From QHVT01 sp036399015 (GTDB lineage: Bacteria > Acidobacteriota > Thermoanaerobaculia > Gp7-AA8), in NCBI GenBank assembly GCA_036399015.1, contig DASWNW010000038.1, positions 124,001 to 188,000 on the forward strand: 64,000 bases of DNA, in the 5' to 3' direction. Shown here piece after piece: positions 45,101 through 52,501 of this stretch. Under the pieces are notes generated by a model. That model did no database searches. It worked only from the letters and a program-made list of their open reading frames with translations, and had not been told where the DNA came from. Position 1 is the stretch's first letter. Every line of letters begins with the position of its first letter. A program made the position numbers and the translations under genes.

Positions 45101-48100
45101 GTGGACGGGCCGTCGTTCCTGACCACGATGTTGAAAGTCACCGTGTCGCCCGCCTCGAAGGGGCCGGTGGTGGTGAGCGTCTTGGTGAGGGACACGTCAG
45201 CCGAGTCGGCGGTGTCGCCGTCGTCGTCGGTGTTGTTGCCGGGCGTGGGGTCGGGCTGGTCGCCGTCGGCCGTGGCCTCGTTTTCAAACGCCCCGGCCGC
45301 GTCGATGGTCGCGGTGACGCTGATGGTGGTCTCGGCGTCGTCCGACAGCGCCGCGATCGTGCAGGGCAGAGCCGCGCAGCCGCTGCCGCTGACGCCGGTG
45401 ATGGTCAGGTTCGTGTCGACGTCGGTGACCTGAACGTTGGTGGCCGTGGACGGGCCGTCGTTCCTGACCACGATGTTGAAAGTCACCGTGTCGCCCGCCT
45501 CGAAGGGACCGGTGGTGGTCAGGGTCTTCGTCAGCGAGACATCGGCCGAGGCGTCGGCGGTGTTGCCGTCGCTGCCGGTGTTGTTGCCGGGCGTCGGGTC
45601 CGGCTGGTCGCCGTCGGCGGTGGCCTCGTTTTCAAACGCGCCGGCCGCGTCGATGGTCGCGGTGACGCTGATGGTGGTCTCGGCGTCGTCCGACAGCGCC
45701 GCGATCGTGCAGGGCAGCGCCGCGCAGCCGCTGCCGCTTACGCCGGTGATGGTGAGGTTCGTGTCGACGTCCGTCACCTGGATGTTCGTGGCCGTCGACG
45801 GGCCGTCGTTTCTGACCACGATGTTGAAAGTCACCGTGTCGCCGACGGTGTAGGGACCGGCGGTGGTCAGGGTCTTCGTCAGCGACACGTCGGCCGAGGA
45901 GGTGCTGAAGACGGTCTCGCTGTCGCTGTTCGAGGTGACGCCGTCCGCCGTGGCGGTGGCGGTGTTGGTGACGAAGCCGACCGTGACGTCGGCGGCGGTG
46001 GCGAGGTACGCGCCGGTGCAGGTCACCGCCTCGCCGGTCTCGAGGAAGTTGTCGGAGTCGCCGGCGGTGGTCACTGCCGCGCAGGAGACCGACGCGATCT
46101 TGTCGTCGGTGACGGCGACCGGTCCCTCGAGCGGCGCGACGCCGCTGTTGCTGACCTGGTAGGTGTAGTCGATCTGGTCGCCGGCGCTCGTGAAGGTGTC
46201 GGTGGAGGACTTGACGAGCGTGAGCTCGGTGGTGGCGTAGGTCGCGCTGGAAGGACCCGACGTGACGGGAGTGGCGCCGAACATCGCCTCCGCCGTCGCG
46301 GTGTTGACCTGCTCCTCGAGGGTCACCAGCACCGGGCCGGTGACGCAGGTGACGATGTGGTCGTCGTCGTTCGCGTCGGCGACCGGCAGGGTGACGCCGG
46401 AGAACGACGCGTTGCAGGTGGCGACGCTCAGCTTGTCGTCCTCGATCTCGACCGAGTCGAGCGGCACGTCGCCCGTGTTCTCCACCGTGAAGCGGTAGTG
46501 GACGGAGTCGCCGGCGGAGACGGCGGCGAAAGAGGACCAGGGGCCGGTGGCGCTGGTGCCGACCTGTTTGAGGAGGGCGATGCCGGGGTTCGGCGGATTG
46601 ACCTGCAGCGAGTCGCTGGCCGTGTTCCCGTTCACCGTGGCCGCGTTGACGACGTGCGAGACGTTGCCGCTGGTGTTGTTGTACGTGCCGGCGGTGGGCG
46701 CCGTCACGTCGACCGTGACGGTGCAGGTGCCGCCCGCGGCGATGGTGCCGCCGGAGAAGGAGATCGAGCCGGAGCCGGCCGACGGCGAGAACGTCGGAGC
46801 GCCGCAGCCGCTGATCGACGCGTTCGGAACGGGCGCCACCTTCATCGCGCCGGGCGCCACCGGGAAGGTGTCGGAGAAGGCGACGCCGGAGAGGGCGTTG
46901 TCCTGGTTCGGATTGGAGAGGGTGAAGGTGAGCGTCGACGTGCCGCCGGGGAGGACCGGCGACGGCGCGAACTGCTTGGCGATGACGGGCGGGAGGACGG
47001 CCGTGAGGGTGTCGGTGGCGACGCTGTCGCTGGCGGTGCCGCTCTCGGTCGTGACGAGGAAGCCGCTGACGTTCCCGTGCGGACCGGCGGTGGTGGCGGT
47101 CACGTTCACCGTGACCGTGCAGGAGCCGTTCGCCGGGATGGTCGCGCCGGTGGTCTGACCGAAATTGAGCGTCGTCGCACCGGCCGTGGGGGCCCACGAC
47201 GGCGAGCCGCCGCAGGTCGTGCTCGCGGCCGGCGTGGCCGCGACCTGGACGCCCGTGGGAAGGGAGTCGGTGAACTTGGCGCCGGTGAGCTGCACGCTGT
47301 TCGAGTTCGTGAGGGTGAACGTGAGCGTCGACGTGCCGTTCACCGCGATCGGGTCGGGAGAGAACGACTTGCTGAGGATCGGGTCGATGGCCGTCGCGCA
47401 GGCGGTGAAGAGCACGTTGTCGATGCTGAGGTCGGCGCCGGGGGCGGTGTTGTTGGCGGCGTACCCGTAGATCCGGAAGAACGTCGGCCCCGAGGGATTG
47501 AGGCCGGTGGTGAAGGTGTGGCTGAAGTTCACCCACGTGGTGGCGGCCGGCAGCGCGTTACTGCCGGCGTCGAACGCCTGCGTGCCCGGCGGCGTCGCCG
47601 ACGTGCTGGAGAAGACCGCGATACCGCGCGCGCCGTTGTTGGTGCGGAACGCGTCGAAGCTCATCGACACCGAGATCAGCCCGGTCGTGTCGATTGCGAA
47701 CTCGAAGTAGTCGTTGTTGATCGTGTCGAGCGTCGCGCTGGTGGCGATGCCGCCGTTCGACCGCCACGAGATCGTGCCGGCGGGCGAGCCGGTGTTGTCG
47801 GCGGTACCGGTCTGCGAGGTGATCCCTGCGCCCGGCGACGCGCTGGCGGTGACGTTCGCGACGGTCGGCGCGGGCGAGGCGGTGTTGAAGCCGGAGGCGA
47901 AGAGCCACTGCGCCAGCGTCGTGCCGCAGATGCCGGCTCCCGGCGTGTCGGTATTCACGGTGAGCGAGGCGCTGGCGTCGTCGCCGGTGTCGATCGTCCC
48001 GACGAAGAGGTTCTCGGTCGTGTTGTTGAACGTGCCGGTCGCCGTGGGAGTGACGTTGACGGTGAAGACGCAGTTGCTGTTGGCGGCGAGCGTGCCGTTC

Positions 48101-49284
48101 GAGAAGCTGATGGTGCCGGACCCGGCGGTCGCGGAGACGGTCGGCGTGCCGCAGCCGCTCGTCGAGACGGCGGGAGTGCTCGCCACCTCGAGGTTGGCGG
48201 GGAGGTTGTCGACGAAGTTGTAGCCGCCGAGCGTGCCGCCGTTCGGGTTCGTGAGCGTGAAGGTGAGCACCGCGACGCCGTCCACCTGCGCCGGGTTGGG
48301 GTTGAAGCTCTTGCTGATCGTCGCGCTGGCGGGATCGATGATGTGGGCGATGCGGGCGCCGGTGCCGAAGTCGGCGTTGTAGTGGTAGCTGCTGCCCGAG
48401 AAGTCGTAGAGGAGGGTGGTCAGCGCCTCGCTGGTGCCGCCGCCGGCGACGATCTTGATGGTGTAGGTGGTGACGACGTCCTGGCCGCCGGACTTGAAGT
48501 CGCCGCCGACGCATTCGCGGTACGTCGGGCTGTTCGGATCGTTGTCCCAGCCGCAGGCGTCGGCGTAGAGCTGGTCGTGCAGGGCGGGAGCGGGACCGCC
48601 GACGTTCGGCGAGTCGTTGGCCGAGTAGGAGGTCTCGACGTCGAGGATCTGGAAGATGGTGTTCGGGAAGTTGATGAACGCCTCGAACTGGTTGTAGCCC
48701 TGCGTCGCGGTGCCGCCGAGGAGCTGGATGGTGTAGGTGTTGCCGACCACGAGCGACATCGCGCCGCCCGGTGCGACCGACTCGAGGTTCAGCGGGTCGA
48801 GCCCGTACTTGACGTCGGTCACAGCGTTACGGCTCTGGGAGATGAGGTGCTCGACGTAGACCTCGCGCGGCGTGGTCGTGGAGACGTTCCCCGAGGCGTC
48901 GGTGGCGGTGATGTGGTAGCGGCGGGTGGTGTCGAACGCCGCCGGATCCTTGTCGATCTCCACCTCGAAATAGGCGTCGGCGCAGCCGCCGGCGGGGATC
49001 GAGGCGATCGTGACGGCGTCGAGGGATCCGGGCCGGAGATCGACGAAGGAGTTGGGCGTGTCCCACTCGAACTCGACGAGGACGTTGGTCGTCGCCACGG
49101 TGCTGCAGACGCGCGCACCGATGGGAAAGCGGTTCGGGCCGCTCGCAACGTCATTGCTGTCGAGGCCGATGACGTTCCAGGTGATCGGCTCGATCGTCAG
49201 GCTCGCCGACGCCGCGAAAAGCGGCACGGTGCCGAGCAGGACAATCAATGAAAAGAGACGCCGAGCCACGCTGCGTGCAGGCAT
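39175..49284 (-). CDS. Giant secreted DUF11-repeat surface protein with IPTL-CTERM-like sorting signal
   Basis: A 3369-residue protein. Signal peptide MPARSVARRLFSLIVLLGT... starts at 49284 with GAGGACA upstream. The N-terminal 1100 residues hold a cohesin-like region and several divergent DUF11 domains (DPILSKSFSPDPIAVNGTS). Then come 18 tandem repeats of about 115 residues (about residues 1129-3214), each ADVS(L/V)xKTL...GSGCxALPCTI with two cysteines, followed by one divergent DUF11 repeat (VVDLGIVKSAS). The C-terminus VPTASEWGLMILAGLLAAAA plus MRLS matches the IPTL-CTERM signal (motif, helix, basic end), used with an exosortase-type enzyme that is not in the window. It is probably a long cell-surface stalk or adhesin. 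Confidence 0.9.
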   Translation of the reverse strand: MPARSVARRLFSLIVLLGTVPLFAASASLTIEPITWNVIGLDSNDVASGPNRFPIGARVCSTVATTNVLVEFEWDTPNSFVDLRPGSLDAVTIASIPAGGCADAYFEVEIDKDPAAFDTTRRYHITATDASGNVSTTTPREVYVEHLISQSRNAVTDVKYGLDPLNLESVAPGGAMSLVVGNTYTIQLLGGTATQGYNQFEAFINFPNTIFQILDVETSYSANDSPNVGGPAPALHDQLYADACGWDNDPNSPTYRECVGGDFKSGGQDVVTTYTIKIVAGGGTSEALTTLLYDFSGSSYHYNADFGTGARIAHIIDPASATISKSFNPNPAQVDGVAVLTFTLTNPNGGTLGGYNFVDNLPANLEVASTPAVSTSGCGTPTVSATAGSGTISFSNGTLAANSNCVFTVNVTPTATGTFNNTTENLFVGTIDTGDDASASLTVNTDTPGAGICGTTLAQWLFASGFNTASPAPTVANVTASASPGAGITSQTGTADNTGSPAGTISWRSNGGIATSATLDTINNDYFEFAIDTTGLISVSMSFDAFRTNNGARGIAVFSSTSATPPGTQAFDAGSNALPAATTWVNFSHTFTTGLNPSGPTFFRIYGYAANNTAPGADLSIDNVLFTACATAIDPILSKSFSPDPIAVNGTSTLTFTLTNSNSVQLTGAKFTDSLPTGVQVAATPAASTTCGGSPSWAPTAGATTLNFGQTTGATIPANGSCTVTVNVTATTAGPHGNVSGFLVTTESGTASDSVATDTLTAVLPPVIAKQFAPSPVLPGGTSTLTFTLSNPNQDNALSGVAFSDTFPVAPGAMKVAPVPNASISGCGAPTFSPSAGSGSISFSGGTIAAGGTCTVTVDVTAPTAGTYNNTSGNVSHVVNAATVNGNTASDSLQVNPPNPGIALLKQVGTSATGPWSSFAAVSAGDSVHYRFTVENTGDVPLDSVEIEDDKLSVATCNASFSGVTLPVADANDDDHIVTCVTGPVLVTLEEQVNTATAEAMFGATPVTSGPSSATYATTELTLVKSSTDTFTSAGDQIDYTYQVSNSGVAPLEGPVAVTDDKIASVSCAAVTTAGDSDNFLETGEAVTCTGAYLATAADVTVGFVTNTATATADGVTSNSDSETVFSTSSADVSLTKTLTTAGPYTVGDTVTFNIVVRNDGPSTATNIQVTDVDTNLTITGVSGSGCAALPCTIAALSDDAETTISVTATIDAAGAFENEATADGDQPDPTPGNNTGSDGNTADASADVSLTKTLTTTGPFEAGDTVTFNIVVRNDGPSTATNVQVTDVDTNLTITGVSGSGCAALPCTIAALSDDAETTISVTATIDAAGAFENEATADGDQPDPTPGNNTDDDGDTADSADVSLTKTLTTTGPFEAGDTVTFNIVVRNDGPSTATNIQVTDVDTNLTITGVSGSGCAALPCTIAALSDDAETTITVTATIDAAGAFSNEATADGDQPDPTPGNNTDDDGDTADSADVSLTKTLTTTGPFEAGDTVTFNIVVRNDGPSTATNVQVTDVDTNLTITGVSGSGCAALPCTIAALADDAETTITVTATIDAAGAFSNEATADGDQPDPTPGNNTDDDGDTAVSADVSLTKTLTTAGPYTVGDTVTFDIVVRNDGPSTATNIQVTDVDTNLTITGVSGSGCAALPCTIAALSDDTETTISVTATIDAAGAFSNEATADGDQPDPTPGNNTDDDGDTADSADVSLTKTLTTTGPFEAGDTVTFNIVVRNDGPSTATNIQVTDVDTNLTITGVSGSGCAALPCTIAALSDDTETTISVTATIDAAGAFENEATADGDQPDPTPGNNTDDDGGTADSADVSLTKTLTTTGPFEAGDTVTFDIVVRNDGPSTATNIQVTDVDTNLTITGVSGSGCAALPCTIAALSDDTETTISVTATIDAAGPFENEATADGDQPDPTPGNNTDDDGDTAVSADVSLTKTLTTAGPYTVGDTVTFNIVVRNDGPSTATNIQVTDVDTNLTITGVSGSGCAALPCTIAALSDDADTTITVTATIDAAGAFENEATADGDQPDPTPGNNTDDDGDIAGPSADVSVVKTLTTAGPHSVGDTVSFSILVANAGPSPATSIDVTDTPANFTITSVAGSGCTALPCTIPTLAVNANTTVTVTGTIGADGLFENSATATADEPDPDPDDNTDDDTGIAGPFADVSVVKTLTTAGPYSVGDEVTFSILVANDGLSSATNVEVTDTPSNFTIATVSGSGCAALPCTIASIAAGADTTITVTGTIDADGVFGNTATATADEPDPDVDNNTDDDTGIAGPFADVSVVKTLTTAGPFTTGDTVNFTIVVSNAGLSTATNVEVTDTDTNLTITSVSGSGCAALPCTIPSLAMGASTTINVTATIDAAGAFSNTATATADEPDPDVDDNTDDDGGIAGPSADVSLVKTLITAAPFTVGQSIQYTLVVSNAGPSTATSVEVTDVPANMTITSVSGSGCAALPCTIPSIAMGASATINVTATVNAAGAFSNTATATADEPDPDVDDNTDDDGDIAGPSADVSLVKTLITAGPFSIGQAIQYTLVMANAGPSTATSVAVTDVPANMTITAVSGSGCAALPCTIPSIAMGASATINVTATVNAAGAFSNTATATADEPDPDVDDNTDDDGDIAGPSADVSLVKTLITAGPFIPGQSIQYTLVVANAGPSVATKVEVTDTPSNMTITSVSGSGCAALPCTIPSIAMGANATINVTATLNAAGAFSNTATATATEPDPDVDDNTDDDGDIAGPSADVSLVKTLITAGPFSVGQSIQYTLVVANAGPSTATSVEVTDTPSNMTVTAVSGSGCAALPCTIPSIAMGASATVNVTATVNAAGAFSNTATATANEPDPDVDDNTDDDGDIAGPSADVSLVKTLITAGPFSIGQAIQYTLIVANAGPSTATSVTVTDTPANMTITGVSGSGCAALPCTIPSIAMGANATINVTATVNAAGAFSNTATATATEPDPDVDDNTDDDGDIAGPSADVSLVKTLITVGPFSIGQSIQYTLVVANAGPSAATNIQVTDTPTNLTITGVSGSGCAALPCTIASLAMGASTTITVTATIDAAGAFDNVAAATATEPDPDGEDNDDEDDNGGFTGPSADVSVVKTLVTPGPFGLGQELTYTLVVANAGPSPATNIQVTDTPTNLTITGVSGSGCAALPCTIASLAVGASTTITVTATIDAAGAFDNVATVTATEPDPDVDDNTDDDGNGGDAGGPVVDLGIVKSASLTSMLVGDTFNFTLVVTNNGPDTATNVVLNDPLPANFQLTGVTSTLGTCSGTTTVTCALGTMLNGASITITMTGRAMGVGTMMNVATVDSDESEAVTSNNSSSASVVVASAHVAAVPTASEWGLMILAGLLAAAAVTRMRLS
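39640..45898. repeat. Array of 18 tandem coding repeats, period about 345 bp
   Basis: The array lies inside the giant gene. The eight repeats nearest the N-terminus (about 43130-45898) are almost identical (ADVSLTKTLTT...DQPDPTPGNN). The ten after them (about 39640-43130) form a second subfamily (VVKTL/LVKTL...EPDPDVDDNT). Identity is high even at third codon positions, which points to recent duplication or gene conversion. Copy number could be misassembled. Confidence 0.9.
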
Positions 49285-49453
49285 TAAGTGTCCTCGCTGG
49301 AGTTATTTACGTACTCAATTGGACCGGTACGTGGCCTGATCGTAGCCGGACGGGACAAAAAGCGTGAGAGAAATTCGTCAGAAGTACGCGAAATCCCACT
49401 CACGACCGATGACTTTCAACGCCCTCCGCCGTCCATGAATGAGGAGGAAAGAC

Positions 49454-50347
49454 ATGGAAAAGATCACTCCCCATCTCTGGTTCGACAACGAGGCGAAGGA
49501 AGCGGGGACGTTCTACACGTCGCTCTTCGAGGGCTCGCGCGTCAAGAGCACGACCACGCTGCACGACACGCCGTCCGGGTCGGTCGACATCGTCACGATC
49601 GAGCTCGCGGGGCAGGAGCTCACGCTCCTCTCCGCCGGCCCGCTGTTCAAGTTCACGCCGGCGATCTCCTTCCTCGTCTCGTGCACCAGCATCGAGGAAG
49701 TGGACCGGTTATGGAGCGGGCTCTCGCACGGCGGCTCGGTGCTCATGGAGCTCGGCTCGTATCCGTTCAGCGAGCGGTACGGATGGACGCAGGACCGCTA
49801 CGGCCTCTCCTGGCAGGTGCTCTACGCGGGAAACCGGCCGATCCGTCAGAAGATCACGCCGACGCTGATGTTCACGGAGAAGCAGAGCGGCAAGGCCGAA
49901 GAGGCGATGACGTTCTACGCGTCGGTATTCCACGACGCGCGGATCGACTCGATCAACCGCTACGGAGCGGGCGAAGAGCCCGATCGCGAGGGGACGGTCC
50001 GGCATGCCGTCTTCACGCTCGAGGGGCAGGAGTTCGCCGCGATGGACAGCGCGCACGCGCACGGCTTCGGCTTCAACGAGGCGATCTCGCTGATGGTGCA
50101 CTGCCGGACGCAGGAGGAGATCGACTATTACTGGGACCGGCTCTCCTCCGATCCCGCCGCGGAGCAGTGCGGCTGGCTGAAGGACAAGTACGGCCTGGCG
50201 TGGCAGATCGTGCCGGACGAGATGGACGCGATGCTCGCGAGCGCCGACCAGGCGACGGTCGCGCGCGTCACCGAGGCGTTCCTGAAGATGAAGAAGTTCG
50301 ACCTGGCGAAGCTGAGGGAGGCGGCGGCGGGGAGACCACAATCATGA
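49454..50347 (+). CDS. Double VOC-domain protein (PhnB / 3-demethylubiquinone methyltransferase-like fold)
   Basis: A 297-residue protein with two glyoxalase/VOC modules. The first is MEKITPHLWFDNEAKEAGTF to about residue 130, and the second starts KITPTLMFTEKQSGKAEEAM. WTQDRYGLSWQVL and LKDKYGLAWQIVP are the family's repeat motifs. The name comes from the Pfam family; there is no evidence of methyltransferase activity. Start 49454 has GAGGAGGAAAG upstream. Its stop overlaps the next gene's start (ATGA). Confidence 0.87.
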   Translation: MEKITPHLWFDNEAKEAGTFYTSLFEGSRVKSTTTLHDTPSGSVDIVTIELAGQELTLLSAGPLFKFTPAISFLVSCTSIEEVDRLWSGLSHGGSVLMELGSYPFSERYGWTQDRYGLSWQVLYAGNRPIRQKITPTLMFTEKQSGKAEEAMTFYASVFHDARIDSINRYGAGEEPDREGTVRHAVFTLEGQEFAAMDSAHAHGFGFNEAISLMVHCRTQEEIDYYWDRLSSDPAAEQCGWLKDKYGLAWQIVPDEMDAMLASADQATVARVTEAFLKMKKFDLAKLREAAAGRPQS

Positions 50348-50930
50348 AGACACTCGCGCTGCTCCTCTTCTCGATGACGCTGTACGGCTGCGCGTCGACG
50401 GGCGCCGTGCAGCGCGAGATGCAGGCAGCCATCGACGCGTCGATCGAAGCCGACCGGCGGCGCGACGTCGCCACGGTGGACACGAACCAGCACCTCGTGC
50501 GGACGGTGCGCGGTCGGGAGGAAACCCGGTCGAGCGCATCAGCAATATCCGTCACCGGGAGACGTGGGTGCGTACGCCCGGCGGCTGGAAGACGCGGCGG
50601 GTCGAGGAGACGGAGCAGGGGCCCGTCACGGTGGCCGGCGCCCCGGTGCCGTTCGACGCGGCGGGTACGGCGTTCGTCCGCAAGATCCGCATGGAAGGGA
50701 TCGCGGCGGCGGTGGCGGCATTCGAGGCGGAGCGCAGCCGCAACGCGGACGCCGTTCCGTTCGAAGAGCGGACGCTCAACGCCGCCGGCTACCGGCTGAT
50801 GGCGGAGGGACGAAAAACGGACGCCATCGAGGTGTTCAAGCTGAACGTGCGGGCGTATCCGCAATCGACGAACGTCTACGACAGCCTGGCCGAGGCGCAT
50901 CTGGAGACGGGAGACGAAGCGGCGGCGGCG
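50344..50930 (+). pseudogene. Lipoprotein with TPR-like end, broken by a frameshift
   Basis: The frame from 50344 gives MKTLALLLFSMTLYGCASTG, a lipobox, and a sensible sequence up to VRTVRGREET near 50535. Beyond that the sensible sequence continues in another frame: VERISNIRHRETWVRTPGGW, then VPFEERTLNAAGYRLM and a TPR-like NVYDSLAEAHLETGDE to about 50925. Loss of one base, probably a C in the ACCC run near 50535, explains it. It then runs without a stop into esterase remains. Confidence 0.65.
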
Positions 50931-50934
50931 ATGG

Positions 50935-51601
50935 GTGCCACCGGACGTCGAGCTGCGGCCGGACCTCGTCTACACGACGCGGCCACGAGTGCTGCGCATG
51001 CGCGTCCTCCTGCCGCGCAACGGCGCCGCCGCCGTGAATGCTCGATCGAGTACCGGCTCTCCGGCGAGGCGCTCTTCCCCGCGCAGACGACGTCCGGGCG
51101 GCCATCGAGTATCTCCGCTCGCATGCGGGTGAGCTGGGAATCGATCCGCGGCGGGTGGCGGTCTGGGGGCAGTCTGCGGGCGGGCAGCTCGCCGCGCTCG
51201 CCGGAGCGAGCCTCGAAGGCGCGGCACGCGCCGACGCGGTGATCGACTGGAACGGACCGGCGGACTTTCTCGAGCCGGCGGAGCTCGCGCGGCTGGAGCG
51301 GAAAGCGGAGCAGAAGCAGCCGACGACGGCCATGGAGCGCCTCCTCGGCGGACCAGTGAACGAACGCCGCGAGCTCGCCCTCGCCGCCAGCCCCGTCCGG
51401 TGGGTCACGCCGGGCGATCCGCCGTTCCTCATCCTGCACGGAAGTGCCGACCAGGAGGTCTCGCTCGCGAAGGCGGGCGTCGAGGTGACGCTCCAGGTCT
51501 TTCCCGGTGAAGGGCACTTCGGCGTCGGACCGCAGCCGTTTCCCGACAAGTACTGCGCGCCGATGGATGCGTTCCTCGACAGGCACTTCGGCCGGCCGTA
51601 G
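50935..51601 (+). pseudogene. Alpha/beta-hydrolase (esterase) remnant with deletion and frameshifts
   Basis: Pieces in three frames make one esterase: VELRPDLVYTTRPRVLRM (about 50940-51030), SIEYRLSGEALFPAQ (about 51043-51090), and DDVRAAIEYLRSHAGE to the end at 51601. The nucleophile motif GQSAGG and the C-terminal HGSADQEV and GEGHFG motifs are present. The stretch with the oxyanion-hole HGGGW, about 40-50 residues, is missing. It cannot give a working enzyme. An ORF from 51038 covers only the C-terminal two thirds. Confidence 0.7.
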
Positions 51602-51634
51602 CTCCTTCCCCTCACCCGCTACAATGCAGCGACC

Positions 51635-52429
51635 ATGTCCTCCCCTCAGGTCGTTGCGGAAGCAGTCGTGCGGGGGATCGAGGTGCGCGAGCTCGTCTAC
51701 CACGGCGGGCTGATTCCCCGCCACGCGCATGCGACCGCCGGCTTCTGCCTCGTCCTCGACGGACAGTACGAGGAGCGCTACACCGTCCGCACGCTGGCGT
51801 GTGCGGCGCGCACGGTGACGTTCAGCCCCGCCGGAGAGGAGCACGAGAACGTCTTCGCCGCCACCCGCTCGCACTGCCTCACGGTCGACGTGCCGGAGAG
51901 CTGGGTGGACCGGCTGGAGGGAAACCGCGCGCGGCTGCGCGAGCCGTTCGAGACGCGCGGCGGCACGCTCGCCACGCTGGCCGGGCGGCTGCTGCACGAG
52001 CTGCGCGGCGGCGACGACACGGCCCGCCTCATCATCGAAGGCACCGTCCTCGAGCTCCTCGGCCACGCGGCCCGCAGCAGCGCCGCCCGCCGTCGCGAAG
52101 CGCAGATCAGCCCCGCCATCCGCCGCACCTACGAGCTGCTGCAGGCGAGCTACCGGCAGCCGGTCTCCCTCGGCAACCTCGCCGCGGCCACCGGGCGCCA
52201 TCCCGCCTACATCGCCACCGCCTTCCGCGAGGCGTACGGCGAGACGGTCGGCGACTGCCTGCGCCGCCTTCGCGTCAACGACGCCTCACGGTCCCTCGGC
52301 CAGAGCGACCTGCCGATCGCCGAGGTCGCGCTCGCGTCCGGCTTCGCCAACCAGAGCCATCTCACGCGCGTCTTCAAACGCGCCACCGGCGTCACGCCGG
52401 CCGAGTACCGCCGCCGCCGGCAGGGCTGA
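51635..52429 (+). CDS. AraC-family transcriptional regulator
   Basis: A 264-residue protein. The N-terminal cupin-like sensor (HAHATAGFCLVLDGQYEERY, FSPAGEEHENVF) is followed by two helix-turn-helix motifs: VSLGNLAAATGRHPAYIATA, then IAEVALASGFANQSHLTRVF with ATGVTPAEYRRRR at the end. It is directly upstream of the tricorn-type protease. A pair of 20-bp-spaced direct repeats between the two genes could be its binding site. Confidence 0.9.
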   Translation: MSSPQVVAEAVVRGIEVRELVYHGGLIPRHAHATAGFCLVLDGQYEERYTVRTLACAARTVTFSPAGEEHENVFAATRSHCLTVDVPESWVDRLEGNRARLREPFETRGGTLATLAGRLLHELRGGDDTARLIIEGTVLELLGHAARSSAARRREAQISPAIRRTYELLQASYRQPVSLGNLAAATGRHPAYIATAFREAYGETVGDCLRRLRVNDASRSLGQSDLPIAEVALASGFANQSHLTRVFKRATGVTPAEYRRRRQG

Positions 52430-52431
52430 AG

Positions 52432-52470
52432 CTGAATCGGGGACAAAGGACCTGAATCGGGAGAAAGACG
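52432..52470. promoter_or_regulatory. Direct repeat CTGAATCGGG...AAAG, candidate AraC operator
   Basis: CTGAATCGGGGACAAAGGA at 52432 and CTGAATCGGGAGAAAGACG at 52452 repeat with a 20-bp period, about two helical turns. They lie between the AraC stop and the protease start. AraC proteins commonly bind such direct repeats. This is inferred from position. Confidence 0.5.
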
Positions 52471-52501
52471 CCTCGCGCGGGGCGCTGGTACCGTCGCGCG
52501 C

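Noticed and set aside
43084..49251. A plus-strand open frame of 2055 codons opposite the giant repeat gene
   Set aside because: It mirrors the DUF11 repeats and has Arg/Gly/Val-rich sequence without any domain. The minus-strand frame has a signal peptide, DUF11 domains and a sorting signal. GC-rich repeats keep the complementary frame open.
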